From a bacterium (GTDB lineage: Bacteria > Planctomycetota > Planctomycetia > Kolteriales > Kolteriaceae), in assembly GCA_019753235.1 (NCBI GenBank), contig JAIELF010000028.1:1-64000 (forward strand): a stretch of DNA of 64,000 nucleotides, written 5' to 3'. Below, in pieces: positions 44,090 through 53,233 of the stretch (position 1 is the first letter of the stretch; each line of letters begins with the position of its first letter). A program made the position numbers and the translations under genes. Under the pieces are notes generated by a model, which saw nothing but the letters and a program-made list of their open reading frames with translations, was not told the DNA's origin and did not search any database.

Positions 44090-45097
44090 CTATCCCGAGG
44101 GAGGGCGAGCCGATTTGCTCTTCGTGACTCCCTTCTTAGCGGGTTGGCCCGGCGGGGACTCGGCCGGCGCCAATTTGGTAGGTGATGTCCGGACAACTTT
44201 GGGCTCCAGAAGTTTCAGAGCGTCGGCGAATTCCCTCATGGAACGGTACCGTTCGTTGGGATCACGTGCGATCCCCTTGAGCAAGATCTCCGCTGCCGTC
44301 GCATCGAGATGAGGATTGACTTCGCGCGGGTCGCGGCCGGTCACATTGACGTGCTGAAGCGCCTCCTGCATGGATTCGCCAGCCCCCTCCCAGGGAATCG
44401 AACCGGTCAAGACTTCGTAAGCCGTCACGCCGAAACTGAAGACATCGATCCTTTCGTCGGTCGAAGATCGCCGAATCAATTCGGGAGCCATGTACCGAAG
44501 CGTCCCCGTCCGATTGCCGGGTCGGCGAAATGCAGGTTTGTTGGGAACGCAGAGTCCGAAATCGATGATCTTCGCGATCCCGTGATCAGTCACCATGATG
44601 TTTTTGGGCGAGATATCGCGATGAATGTAGCCTTGCTGATGAAAGTAGCTCAGTCCGTCGGCCGCCTGTAGCAGAAAGTCGAGTCGGCGATTGAGCGGAG
44701 ACTTTCCCTCGGTATCGGCAAAGAAATTCAAGCCCGTTCCCTTGATCATTTCCATGACCAGAAACGGCTCTTCCTGCAGCGTCCAGCCCCAGTCAAAAGT
44801 GGCCACCAAATTCGGATGGGTCAGCGAGACAGCAACCTCTCCCTCTTCGGGGCGTTCCATCCCTGGAAATCGACTGACCAAGGCAAGATGCTGCTTCTTA
44901 TCGAGGATTTTAAGGCAGACTTCTCGACCAAGCTTTCGGTCCATGGCTCGGTGGACCTTCGACATGCTGCCGTTACCCACCGAACCAAGAATGTCGAACC
45001 TCTTCGCGATGTTCTCGCGAACTCGTTTAATCTTCTTGCTGCCACCGAAGAACCGGGCAAATAGGTTCAATCGTCCCATCCTTTTGCCATATATCAT
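44090..45097 (-). CDS. soluble Ser/Thr protein kinase (variant glycine loop)
   Basis: 335 residues from 45097; a second ATG at 45079 (MGRLNLFARFFGG) is equally possible and is preceded by AAAAGG. No membrane helix is evident, so it should be cytoplasmic, with a basic N-terminus (GGSKKIKRVRENIAKRF). The kinase motifs are: loop GNGSMSKV, where the third Gly is Ser; Lys in VCLKILD; HRDISPKN, with Ser in place of the canonical second Lys; IDFGL; and YMAPELI. The HRDxSPxN form also occurs in active myxobacterial kinases. The C-terminus is Pro/Lys-rich (SPPGQPAKKGVTKSKSARPP). It may be active but with altered ATP contacts. Confidence 0.9.
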   Translation of the reverse strand: MIYGKRMGRLNLFARFFGGSKKIKRVRENIAKRFDILGSVGNGSMSKVHRAMDRKLGREVCLKILDKKQHLALVSRFPGMERPEEGEVAVSLTHPNLVATFDWGWTLQEEPFLVMEMIKGTGLNFFADTEGKSPLNRRLDFLLQAADGLSYFHQQGYIHRDISPKNIMVTDHGIAKIIDFGLCVPNKPAFRRPGNRTGTLRYMAPELIRRSSTDERIDVFSFGVTAYEVLTGSIPWEGAGESMQEALQHVNVTGRDPREVNPHLDATAAEILLKGIARDPNERYRSMREFADALKLLEPKVVRTSPTKLAPAESPPGQPAKKGVTKSKSARPPSG

Positions 45098-45113
45098 CTT
45101 GTGTCATTATAGA
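45084..45113 (+). promoter_or_regulatory. sigma70-like promoter for rhodanese lipoprotein-larB
   Basis: TTGCCA (45084-45089) and TATAGA (45108-45113) separated by 18 bases, reading rightward, about 80 bases upstream of the lipoprotein ATG. Both hexamers keep the most conserved positions. It overlaps the possible start region of the kinase on the other strand, so the two genes may compete for this space. Confidence 0.45.
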
Positions 45114-45195
45114 TAGATCGAGCAAAGCCGTCGAGCCGAGCTTGACCTTCGGGCTGTTGGATTTCCAACTTGGCGGCTCGATGGAAGAGGGAGCC

Positions 45196-45699
45196 ATGAT
45201 CATCGAACGACGTTTGTTGGCGATTTTCGGGATGCTGATTTTGGTCGGCTGCGCGGGCAAACCGCCGGTCGTGACCGAGCCGACGGCCGAGCAGTTACAA
45301 CAGGCTGAACAAGCGGGTTACGGCTTTATTCGCTTGCCCGAATTGGCCAAGTTCATCCATACCCGTGACAACATGATCCTCATCGATGCCCGGCCCGAGC
45401 CTGAGTTTCGCCGAGGTCATATTTTAGGATCGACGAATTTTCTTTTCCCCGATCGGAGCGAACTCGAACCCTGGTCGGCTGCCTCGCACGGCGGGATTGA
45501 CCCATCGACGTACGCTCGGCAACTCGGGGCCGATCTGGGAATTCGCGTTGTTGTCTACGCGGAGAATGCCGCATCGAGACGAGGTCATCAGGCGGCAGCA
45601 TGGGCCCGAAAGCTTGGCTACAAAGATATCCGGCGATTCATCGGAGGCTTGGCCGACTGGCAGGCCGCCGGCGAGGAGACCCGCTCGTTGGTCCCGTGA
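45196..45699 (+). CDS. rhodanese-fold lipoprotein lacking the catalytic cysteine
   Basis: 167 residues from ATG 45196 (GAGGGAG immediately upstream). A signal peptide with lipobox ILVGC (Cys19) anchors it to the membrane, facing the periplasm. The rhodanese fold is plain: MILIDARPEPEFRRGHILGSTNF, then VVVYAENAASRRGHQAAAW, then FIGGLADWQAAG. In active sulfurtransferases the strand VVVY is followed by the nucleophilic Cys; here it is Ala122. So it probably binds or senses rather than transfers sulfur. It lies 43 bases before larB and is likely cotranscribed with it, behind the promoter at 45084. Confidence 0.9.
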   Translation: MIIERRLLAIFGMLILVGCAGKPPVVTEPTAEQLQQAEQAGYGFIRLPELAKFIHTRDNMILIDARPEPEFRRGHILGSTNFLFPDRSELEPWSAASHGGIDPSTYARQLGADLGIRVVVYAENAASRRGHQAAAWARKLGYKDIRRFIGGLADWQAAGEETRSLVP

Positions 45700-45742
45700 A
45701 TCGTCGATGGCATCGAACCCGCCCTAATGGAGAGAGGTTTCC

Positions 45743-46498
45743 ATGGATCGAGCGAAGTTAGAGTCGCTGTTGACGGATGTCCGCGAAGGACGCGTCAGTA
45801 TTGATCAAGCAGCGGGAACTCTGCAGGCAGCCCCGGTGCTAGACCTTGGCTTTGCCAACATCGACCAGCAGCGACATCTTCGCTGTGGCTTTCCCGAGGT
45901 CATCTACTCGGAGGGGAAGACCGCCGAGCAAGTCGTGCACATCATGCGCAAGGTGGCCGAGCGAGAAACGATTTGTTTAGCCACTCGGGTGAGCCCCGCG
46001 CAGGCGACCGTATTGGAGCGTGAACTTCCTGACGTGCAGATTGATCCGGTGAGTCGAATCGCTTGGTTGGGAGAGATGCCCGAGGTGACGGGCGGGATCG
46101 TGCGCGTGGTAACAGCCGGTACCAGCGATCTTCCCGTCGCGCGCGAAGCAGAGCTCACCGCCCGAGCTCTTGGTTGCGAGGTTTCGCTGCTCGCGGATGT
46201 TGGCGTTGCGGGGTTGCACCGGATTCTCGCTCGGATCCCCGACCTTGCCCAAGCCGACGCGGTGGTGGTGGTCGCGGGGATGGAGGGGGCTCTTCCCAGC
46301 GTGGTAGGGGGACTGGTCGATTGTCCGGTGGTGGCGGTGCCGACCAGCGTGGGTTACGGCGCGAACTTTCAAGGAGTCTCCGCACTTTTGTGCATGCTGA
46401 CGAGTTGCGCCGCCAATGTAACCGTGGTCAATATCGATGCTGGCTTCTGCGGCGGCTTTGTCGCGGGATTGATCGCTCGCCGAGCAAGGAAACGCTAG
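45743..46498 (+). CDS. larB: nickel-pincer cofactor biosynthesis carboxylase LarB
   Basis: LarB carboxylates and hydrolyses nicotinic acid adenine dinucleotide to pyridinium-3,5-biscarboxylate mononucleotide, the first step of the nickel-pincer cofactor of lactate racemase-type enzymes. The 251-residue protein has the N-terminal KLESLLTDVREGRVSIDQA segment, LGFANIDQQRHLRCGFPEVIY, and the AIR-carboxylase (PurE-like) core TAGTSDLPVAREA ... GMEGALPSVVGGLVDCPVVAVPTSVGYG. GGAGAGG precedes the start. LarC, LarE and a LarA homologue are not in the window, so its cofactor target is unplaced. Confidence 0.95.
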   Translation: MDRAKLESLLTDVREGRVSIDQAAGTLQAAPVLDLGFANIDQQRHLRCGFPEVIYSEGKTAEQVVHIMRKVAERETICLATRVSPAQATVLERELPDVQIDPVSRIAWLGEMPEVTGGIVRVVTAGTSDLPVAREAELTARALGCEVSLLADVGVAGLHRILARIPDLAQADAVVVVAGMEGALPSVVGGLVDCPVVAVPTSVGYGANFQGVSALLCMLTSCAANVTVVNIDAGFCGGFVAGLIARRARKR

Positions 46499-46509
46499 GA
46501 GTTAGTTCC

Positions 46510-46680
46510 TCAAGTATCGGATGATCTTGGCGGTGGTTTCCGCACGGTGCGTCGGCATGCATCGCTGCAATAGATGACCTGTTCCCAGTTCCTTTCCCAT
46601 TTTTTTCGCCAGGAGAATGGCTTTCCACAGACGGGACACGTCTTTGTCGGACGCTCGCTCGGCAAACGGTGTTTGGGCAT
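46510..46680 (-). CDS. DUF2256 small zinc-ribbon-like protein
   Basis: 56 residues from ATG 46680 ([13 protein letters not shown]). The body [36 protein letters not shown] matches the DUF2256 family; four Cys (CPVC ... CSDAC) suggest one metal site. A longer open frame to 46812 overlaps the DUF1499 gene and should not be used. The start lies two bases after the DUF1499 stop, so translation is coupled. Function unknown in the family. Confidence 0.88.
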   Translation of the reverse strand: MPKHRLPSERPTKTCPVCGKPFSWRKKWERNWEQVIYCSDACRRTVRKPPPRSSDT

Positions 46681-46682
46681 GC

Positions 46683-47189
46683 TTAAGGGGCGGCTTCTGC
46701 GAACTTTCGCCGAATCGTTTCCATCCTGGCCCGGTTGACGCCGAGATCGGAGTAGCCCGCTCGCGAGGCAGAGCGGAAATGGATTTCGTGCTTGGCCGGG
46801 TCCAGCTTCCACTCGACATCGTCGACGAATCGAAAGATCGCGCTGCGAAACTCGGCATAAAGATAATGATCGTTCTCTTGAATGATGGTTGCTGCCGGGT
46901 CCATCGTGACGATCTCATTCAATCGCTGCCAGGCGGCCGCGGGCTGATCGGTGAAGGTATACGGCGGAAGGGAATGGGCTGGATCGGTCGCTTGGCTTGA
47001 CACCGAGTTCGGCTTTTCCGAGCAAGGCGCCAGCATTCCATCTGGACCAAGGCCAAGATCATCGGGCCGGGCCGAGGTCACGCTTAAAATCGTGAAGTAG
47101 ATGGCGATCAGCGACATCATGCCGAGCAAGACAAGTGAGATCATCAGCATAGGTCGGCCTCGCAAGGGTGGAGTGGGCTGGTCGAGCAC
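46683..47189 (-). CDS. DUF1499 domain membrane-anchored protein
   Basis: 168 residues: one N-terminal membrane helix (about 14-38, [21 protein letters not shown]), then the DUF1499 domain with its opening [13 protein letters not shown] and later [29 protein letters not shown] and [19 protein letters not shown]. The family is found widely as periplasmic or lipoprotein-like proteins of unknown function. It is coupled to DUF2256 downstream and lies 22 bases after the reductase gene upstream, so a three-gene leftward unit is likely. Confidence 0.92.
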   Translation of the reverse strand: MLDQPTPPLRGRPMLMISLVLLGMMSLIAIYFTILSVTSARPDDLGLGPDGMLAPCSEKPNSVSSQATDPAHSLPPYTFTDQPAAAWQRLNEIVTMDPAATIIQENDHYLYAEFRSAIFRFVDDVEWKLDPAKHEIHFRSASRAGYSDLGVNRARMETIRRKFAEAAP

Positions 47190-47211
47190 GACGGCGTCTC
47201 CTTAGCTTCCA

Positions 47212-48267
47212 TCAGCTGATGTCTTCTCGTACCGTACCTGGGACTTCGAGGATGAGATCTTTACCAAACATTCGGCTCGGCGTTTGAAAACCAGGTGTCG
47301 CCTCACCTCGGAGAACTCGCTCGACGATGAGTAGCGACGTGAGTGCTGTCAAGGTGTAGCCTTCGGGGCCACGAATCCGCGACGATCGTGTTTCCCCCTT
47401 TTTGTTGCGAACTTCTCCCCAGAGCAAGCTAGCGCCCCGCTCTCGTTCCGCATCATCGGGGCCAGCCTTTTTGCTTTTGATCTTTCCTTTGATGTAGTTC
47501 TGCACGGGGCCCAACCGCAGCAGAAAGCCTATGTATCGACTGAAGCGAAGACTCTTCAGCGAGGCGGCAGGCATGGCCGTGTAGACTTCGATGTTGGGGA
47601 TTCCTGTGCTATGAAAAGCGGTCGATACATCCCCCCAGGGGATGGTGACGGCCAACGTCGGACCTCGGCCGAAATCGATCTCGCGCGTCTTGTAGCCAGG
47701 AGGCACCGGCACGATCTTTCCATCCTTGCGAATGGCGCCGGGTCGGCCCATTCCCTCGGCCATGGTCGTCGCGGTTCCGCGCGAAAGTCGGCCAAGCCCT
47801 TGGAAGCCGAGCGTCAATTCATGAGCGTCCGGCAACCGGGATTTGAGATGTGCCGCCAGGTTATCCGACGGAACGACATCGAATCCGACGCCAGGGATCA
47901 GCATGACGCCGGCCGAGCGTGCCTCTTCATTTCGTGCGGCGAGGGCTTCGAAGACGGCCACTTCACCCGTGATGTCTAGATAGTGGACCTTCTTCCGAAG
48001 GCAGGCATCCGACATCGGACGATAAGTGTGCGAGAAGGGGCCGGCCGTATGCAAGACAAGCGTTACCCCTTCGAGTGCTTTGTCGATGGAGGATCGGTCC
48101 TCCAGCGATGCGACCCGAAAAGGGAGATCGTACTTCCGGGCGACCTCTTCCAACTTGACGGGATCTCGGCCCGAGAGGATCGGCCGATAGCCTTTCTCCG
48201 TGGCGATCCGAACCGTCAGTTCCCCCGTGTAGCCATACGCTCCGTATAAAAGCCAATCGCCTGACAT
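47212..48267 (-). CDS. saccharopine dehydrogenase-like / trans-acting enoyl reductase-like NADP protein
   Basis: 351 residues from ATG 48267 (MSGDWLLYGAYGYTG), preceded by AAGGA six bases upstream; a frame open to 48306 adds 13 unlikely residues. The Rossmann motif GAYGYTGEL at the start and VTLVLHTAGPFSHTY with YLDITGEVAVFEALAARNEEARSAGVMLIPGVGFDVVPSDN are characteristic of the saccharopine dehydrogenase NADP-binding family, which includes mycobacterial trans-acting enoyl reductases. True saccharopine metabolism is unlikely without lysine genes nearby. The real substrate may be a lipid or polyketide-like carbonyl. Confidence 0.88.
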   Translation of the reverse strand: MSGDWLLYGAYGYTGELTVRIATEKGYRPILSGRDPVKLEEVARKYDLPFRVASLEDRSSIDKALEGVTLVLHTAGPFSHTYRPMSDACLRKKVHYLDITGEVAVFEALAARNEEARSAGVMLIPGVGFDVVPSDNLAAHLKSRLPDAHELTLGFQGLGRLSRGTATTMAEGMGRPGAIRKDGKIVPVPPGYKTREIDFGRGPTLAVTIPWGDVSTAFHSTGIPNIEVYTAMPAASLKSLRFSRYIGFLLRLGPVQNYIKGKIKSKKAGPDDAERERGASLLWGEVRNKKGETRSSRIRGPEGYTLTALTSLLIVERVLRGEATPGFQTPSRMFGKDLILEVPGTVREDIS

Positions 48268-48534
48268 TTGTTTTCCTTCGGCGGGTTCGTCCGCGTCACT
48301 CGTCACAAAACCTGATCTCCGGCGACTTCACTGGCGCCTGAGCAAGATTCCGATCCTTGTCCCGCGATGCCACGGGGGGAAGGTCGAAGCATATCTCTCT
48401 TTCAGAGGAACATCATACATCTTCGCTGACGGTAGCGTCTGATCGGCTTGGCCAATTCTGTTGGGGTCGGTACGCTGGTAGGATAGGCGACGCTCGGCCA
48501 GACGCGTTTCTCGTGACAGGGAGTTGACAACGAC

Positions 48535-50745
48535 ATGACAGCCGCGACTCAGCCACCCTTGGGATCCTCGCCCGACGAGAAAAGTCCCGCTCGCCGAGAC
48601 GATTCGTACCCGTTTGATCGAGAACCGGTTGATTGGATGGGCTGGTCTCGTGTCGGGATCGGGGTGGCCCTGACGCTTGGGCTACTGGTGCTTGGCTTGG
48701 GTTACTGCCTTGTTTACTCGGCTCTGGAGGGGCGAGTTCCCCCGGTTCGAGTTTTGCTTTGGTTTGTGCCGGCGGTGCTCGCCTGTATCGGGGTCACTTG
48801 GGGGCTGGGCAAGCGGCCCGGGATTGGCCCCTGGGGAAATCTCCTTGCCCTGGCGATCGTGGCGGGCTGGTTTGGAGTCACGTTCTACATCGGAACGAGC
48901 ATGACCATCGCGCGCGATTCGCATTCGCTGATCCTGGCGATGTATGCCGCCGCCACACTGTGGATGCCCTGGTTGGCGTGGATCGGCTGGACGGGAGGAA
49001 ATCTTTTCTCTCGAGGCACGATGCTGGTCATGTTGATCGCCCTGCTTGTCGGATTTCATTACCTCGTCGCGGTCCCAGGTCTGACCGGCGACCGCAAAGT
49101 ACAACTGGCAATGCGAAGTAAAGGGCCTGGCCCGCTGGTGGCGGCGGATGCGAGCGCGAAGCTCGCGGTTGCGCTCGATCCGACTCCTTACGATTATCCT
49201 CAATATCTCGGCCCCAAGCGAAACGCCTGTTTTCGGGGGGTCGAACTCAATCTCGATTGGAAGAACTTTCCGCCCGAGAAGAAATGGCGACACGCGGTCG
49301 GCAAAGGATGGAGCGCGTTTGCTATCGTCGGGGATTTCGCCTTTACTCAAGAGCAGCGAGGCGACGACGAATCGGTCGTCTGTTATTCGCTTCGAACCGG
49401 TGAAACAGTTTGGGTTCATTCCGATCGCGATGCGTTTCGTTCGACGTTCGGCGGCGACGGCCCGCGTGCGACCCCCACCATTCATGAGGGCATTGTCTAC
49501 ACCGTCGGCGCGACGGGAATAGTCAATTGCCTGGCCGGCGATACCGGACAAGTCATCTGGTCAACCCGAATCCGTGAGCAGAACGAAGAGAACCTTCCGC
49601 ACGGAATCTGCGGATCCCCTTTGCTGGTCGGGAATCATCTTTATGTCTGCCCGGTGAAATCGGCGAAGACGTCTCTCATGGCGATCGATGCCCGAACGGG
49701 TAAAGAGATCTTCTCCGCTTGGGGAGGAAGGTCGGCGTACAGCTCGCCGGTGATGGTCGAACTTGATCACGTTCCGCAGATCCTTTGTTTCAATGCCGAC
49801 GCGATCGTCGCCCACGATCCGAAGACCGGAAACGTTCTTTGGAAGTATCCTTGGGGGAATGACCAAGGGGTCAACGCGTCCCAACCGATCGTCTATCGCG
49901 ACGATCGCGAGAACGTGATGGTGTCGACCTCGTACGGCAAAGGTGCATCTCTCTTTGCCGTTACGCACGACCCGAGTGGCGAGTGGAGCACCGCCCAGCG
50001 GTGGAAAACCCCGAAATTCAAGAATCAGTTTTCGACCAGCGTTCTCATCGACGACATGGCCGTCGGGCTGGATGACGGGATACTGGCGGCAATTGATCTT
50101 TCATCAGGAAAGCTGATCTGGAAAGGGGGACGCTACGGTCACGGTCAGATCATTCAGGTCGGACAAGCGATCATCGTGCTCAGCGAGCAAGGGGATCTCA
50201 TCCTCATCGATCCCAAGGGGGAAACGAAAGAGCTCGGCGTCGTTCCCGAGGCGATCAACGGCAAGACTTGGAATCACTTGGCAATATCGCCGCCTTACTT
50301 GCTTGTTCGCAATGCCGAGGAGGCTGCTTGCTACAAGCTGGCGATTGCCGACGATTCCAATAGTTCGTCACCTCGTCCCGACAAACCAGAATCGTCGCCG
50401 GCCAATCCGCCAACGCAAGTGAAAGCGAAGCCGGCCCCGCCCCAAGAGACCCAGCCGAAGGTGACGGCCGCGTCGCTACCGACTTCCAGCGAGATTAAGT
50501 CGAAAGAGGAAAAGCCGGCCAAGGCTCGGCCATCGGCGTTCGAAACGGACCTGACCTTGCCTGGCTTCGATTCACCGCCGGGCAAGAGTGACAATGTTCC
50601 GAAGAACGATCTACCCAAGCCGGGCTCGGCCACCGAACCGCTCCCGCCACTTCGGGATCCGAAGCTGCCGGGCGACCTACCGGGTGAATTGCCTGCAGGA
50701 CTACCCCCGGTTGTTCCGCCCCCTCCGTCGGGCGCGAATCCCTAG
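48535..50745 (+). CDS. membrane-anchored PQQ-like beta-propeller protein
   Basis: 736 residues. Five membrane helices occupy about residues 40-185 (VGIGVALTLGLLVLGLGY, LLWFVPAVLACIGVTWGL, LLALAIVAGWFGVTFYIG, ILAMYAAATLWMPWLAW, MLVMLIALLVGFHYLVAV). A PQQ/quinoprotein-type propeller follows, with YPQYLGPKRNACFRG, GETVWVH, YTVGATGIVNCLAGDTGQVIW, NADAIVAHDPKTGNVLW and similar W-motif blades. The last 110 residues are Pro/Lys/Ser-rich and disordered. Many planctomycete proteins of this type lack PQQ ligands and act as structural propellers; I cannot confirm cofactor binding. Its 3' end overlaps the converging EEP gene by 45 bases. Confidence 0.88.
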   Translation: MTAATQPPLGSSPDEKSPARRDDSYPFDREPVDWMGWSRVGIGVALTLGLLVLGLGYCLVYSALEGRVPPVRVLLWFVPAVLACIGVTWGLGKRPGIGPWGNLLALAIVAGWFGVTFYIGTSMTIARDSHSLILAMYAAATLWMPWLAWIGWTGGNLFSRGTMLVMLIALLVGFHYLVAVPGLTGDRKVQLAMRSKGPGPLVAADASAKLAVALDPTPYDYPQYLGPKRNACFRGVELNLDWKNFPPEKKWRHAVGKGWSAFAIVGDFAFTQEQRGDDESVVCYSLRTGETVWVHSDRDAFRSTFGGDGPRATPTIHEGIVYTVGATGIVNCLAGDTGQVIWSTRIREQNEENLPHGICGSPLLVGNHLYVCPVKSAKTSLMAIDARTGKEIFSAWGGRSAYSSPVMVELDHVPQILCFNADAIVAHDPKTGNVLWKYPWGNDQGVNASQPIVYRDDRENVMVSTSYGKGASLFAVTHDPSGEWSTAQRWKTPKFKNQFSTSVLIDDMAVGLDDGILAAIDLSSGKLIWKGGRYGHGQIIQVGQAIIVLSEQGDLILIDPKGETKELGVVPEAINGKTWNHLAISPPYLLVRNAEEAACYKLAIADDSNSSSPRPDKPESSPANPPTQVKAKPAPPQETQPKVTAASLPTSSEIKSKEEKPAKARPSAFETDLTLPGFDSPPGKSDNVPKNDLPKPGSATEPLPPLRDPKLPGDLPGELPAGLPPVVPPPPSGANP

Positions 50746-51750
50746 GAGGAAAAGGCGAGTTCCCATCACGCCCCCCAGGGAGAATCCCAGTAGTGTTCCG
50801 CTGGATAGCTCGGGAATCGCGACGTTGAACCGGACCTGAACCGGGTAATGATCGGAAGGGTATAAGCCACCATTGTACGTGTTGCGAAGAATACTCGCCG
50901 ATGTCGGGGTGAATGGGCTGTTGGGGCCGGCGGTGTACAGAACATGATCGATCCGCGTTCCCGAGGTCCCGCCGGCATAGTTGTGAAACGTTCGCCCGTC
51001 GACGCCCCCTCCATTGACGAACGCATCGGCTAAATCGACGCCGGTCGTCGTCGTCAAATCGCGCAGCGTTCGGTACTCGGTCGAACTTGACGACGAATTC
51101 AAGTCGCCGATCATCAAGATGGGTAGACCTGCCGACAGACTGGGAAGAAAGCTTTGAATAAGCTCGGCCGACTGACGACGCGCGAGTGAATCAAGCGACC
51201 AATGGGTGCTCATGACAAAGTAACTGTCGTTGCTCAGTTGATCTCGCAGCTTTACCCAAGACGCCATGCGCGGGTTGCCAATATCAGAACCATTTCCTGT
51301 GAATGTTGTTCCCGGAATCGTTGGAGTACTGCTCAGCCAGAATTCACCCTGATCGAGTAGGGCGAATCGACTCGCTCGGAAGAAGATACCGTTGGAATCA
51401 TCGTTCCCGGTGGTGTCGCGACCTCGGCCGACGTAGCGGTACTCGGGGAAGGCCGCAAGCAGATCATCCCGCTGGCCTGGCTTCAATTCTTGAATCCCCA
51501 TGATGTCGGGGGCGGCCGAGCGAATGATGGAGATCGCCCGGTCGCGACGGTGCGGTCCAGCGAAGTAGTCACTGGGGTTATTTATGTTCAACCAGACCCA
51601 ACTATCGACGGGATCGGTCCCGAAAAACGCGCCGCGAATGTTGAAGCTCACCACATTCAGCGTCGCGACCTGAGCGAATACCGTGGGTCCGCTGCATGCG
51701 ATCAGCAATACTGTTGCTATTGTTCGGGTGAAGATTAGTTTTCGGATCAA
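50701..51750 (-). CDS. secreted endonuclease/exonuclease/phosphatase (EEP) family protein with PEP-CTERM-like tail
   Basis: 349 residues from TTG 51750, chosen because GAGGGGGA lies five bases upstream; a GTG at 51777 is the alternative. Signal peptide to about VFA. The DNase I-like core has VVSFNIRG, IMGIQELKPGQ (Glu), ILMIGDLNSSS (Asp/Asn), TRIDHVLY and SDHYPV (His), so the catalytic set is complete. The C-terminus IPELSSG-LLGFSLGGVMGT...RARRRGRNNRG has a Pro-Glu pair, a hydrophobic stretch and a basic end, a PEP-CTERM-like exosortase signal. It may be an extracellular nuclease or phosphodiesterase held at the surface. Confidence 0.87.
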   Translation of the reverse strand: MIRKLIFTRTIATVLLIACSGPTVFAQVATLNVVSFNIRGAFFGTDPVDSWVWLNINNPSDYFAGPHRRDRAISIIRSAAPDIMGIQELKPGQRDDLLAAFPEYRYVGRGRDTTGNDDSNGIFFRASRFALLDQGEFWLSSTPTIPGTTFTGNGSDIGNPRMASWVKLRDQLSNDSYFVMSTHWSLDSLARRQSAELIQSFLPSLSAGLPILMIGDLNSSSSSTEYRTLRDLTTTTGVDLADAFVNGGGVDGRTFHNYAGGTSGTRIDHVLYTAGPNSPFTPTSASILRNTYNGGLYPSDHYPVQVRFNVAIPELSSGTLLGFSLGGVMGTRLFLLGIRARRRGRNNRG

Positions 51751-51901
51751 GGAATCCCCCTCTGCTCTCTTCGCCACTCGAAGAATACATCACCAATTTG
51801 GTTGTAACAGGCACTTGTCGCGGGTGCGTCGATCAAGGACGTCTTACTTCAGCACGTCATTGGTGCCGAGAAGAGGATCCGGTGACGGGCACAGAGGCGA
51901 A

Positions 51902-52951
51902 TCAGGCCTGAATCGTTGGAACGGAAACGGAACTGGTAGGGCTCTCTCCTCGGTAGATGGATTGAATTCGGTCGCGATTGAGCCCTAGAACTCGGTCGAA
52001 TCGGCTCAGCTTCATTCCGTGTAATTCGGGGCTCTTGTCGGCCAGGCTGCTTAGCATTTTCACATCGCAAACGATCTCGATGTGAACGATCAGTGACAGG
52101 AGTGGTCGGGTCAACTTGATGAACGCGGCGCGGGCCGCCGTGCGCGCTCGCAAGTAGGCGAATACAACCAACTCGGTTCGATCTTGATCGATGGGGTTGA
52201 AGAAGACGTAGATGCGGTATCGATCGCGCCGCTCTGCCCCGGTCTTTGGATCGTTCCAGAACTGTTCGTACTGCGTGTAGACAGGGGAGAAATACGTGAC
52301 CCAGTCGTCGGTGAAGATGTCGCCCGTCTTTAAGCCGGCCAACTGCTGCACCACCCAAGGGGTCTTCTTTTGAGGCCCCGTGTTGATGACACGAACGGTA
52401 TCGGTCGACTGCTCGACCGTGGTTCGAACCTCGGCCATCTTCGATAGGTCATACCCAAAATTCGCATGGGTGGTGGGAGTATGTTCGACTTCCGTAAAGT
52501 TGTCGAGAACGACTTCCAAGGGCGCGGGGACCATGTAGTCTCTGGCACAGACATACTCATAGCCGGCCAGATCGAACTCGGGAATCACCGCCTGGGCGCC
52601 GGCCCGTTTCATCCAAACGTAGCCATGCTTCTCGGCCGTGTCAAAAGCATGGGCACAAACACGAAGCTTCGGCGTGCCAGGACTCTCCGCCTGTCCGGTA
52701 GTGTCGTACTGCCAACCGTGATAGCTGCACTGCAATTTTCCGTTGATGACGGAACCTCGGCTCAGGCGAGCCCGGCGATGGACGCAACAGTCCTCCATGG
52801 CGCCGATCTTTCCGCCGGCGCCACGAAAGAGAACGAACTCTTTCCCACCCAACATGATGCCGATCGGCTTTTGCCTCAACTTGGATGAGGCGACGACCGG
52901 ATGCCAATGGTCAAAGACCCCCACGTCGATCCCCCCCGTCTGCTGGTTCAC
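51902..52951 (-). CDS. Rieske [2Fe-2S] non-heme iron oxygenase
   Basis: 349 residues from GTG 52951 with GGAGG immediately upstream (a GTG nine codons later is possible). Rieske cluster ligands: CVH (Cys56, His58) and CSYHGW (Cys75, His78), the usual CxH-x16-CxxH spacing. The mononuclear iron site shows NFTEVEHTPTTHANF with His157 and His162. The fold is that of ring-hydroxylating oxygenase alpha subunits such as vanillate demethylase or pheophorbide-type oxygenases. No reductase partner is nearby. Divergent from the acetoacetate decarboxylase-like gene, 282 bases away. Confidence 0.93.
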   Translation of the reverse strand: MNQQTGGIDVGVFDHWHPVVASSKLRQKPIGIMLGGKEFVLFRGAGGKIGAMEDCCVHRRARLSRGSVINGKLQCSYHGWQYDTTGQAESPGTPKLRVCAHAFDTAEKHGYVWMKRAGAQAVIPEFDLAGYEYVCARDYMVPAPLEVVLDNFTEVEHTPTTHANFGYDLSKMAEVRTTVEQSTDTVRVINTGPQKKTPWVVQQLAGLKTGDIFTDDWVTYFSPVYTQYEQFWNDPKTGAERRDRYRIYVFFNPIDQDRTELVVFAYLRARTAARAAFIKLTRPLLSLIVHIEIVCDVKMLSSLADKSPELHGMKLSRFDRVLGLNRDRIQSIYRGESPTSSVSVPTIQA

Positions 52952-53233
52952 CCTCCGATCATAAGGCTTGATTTTGCTGGTTACTAGAGACGTTCAGAAA
53001 ACAATCCCCTTTTACCGAGTGCATGAGGGGGGGGCAGGATTCGCGGGCGTCTCCTTCCTCATGGGCAATCGCTTTCACAACGATTCCGGGTCGGTTAAAA
53101 TAGAGACCAGTCCCGAGAGTCCCTTTTTAAGGGCCAAGAGAACGGTTTATTGCCGATCATTTTGGCCGCGGGGGCTTGTTCAAAGTGGCTTGGGTGTTTG
53201 TGAGCGTCCATCGTCGAAGACGAGGGGTTCAAC

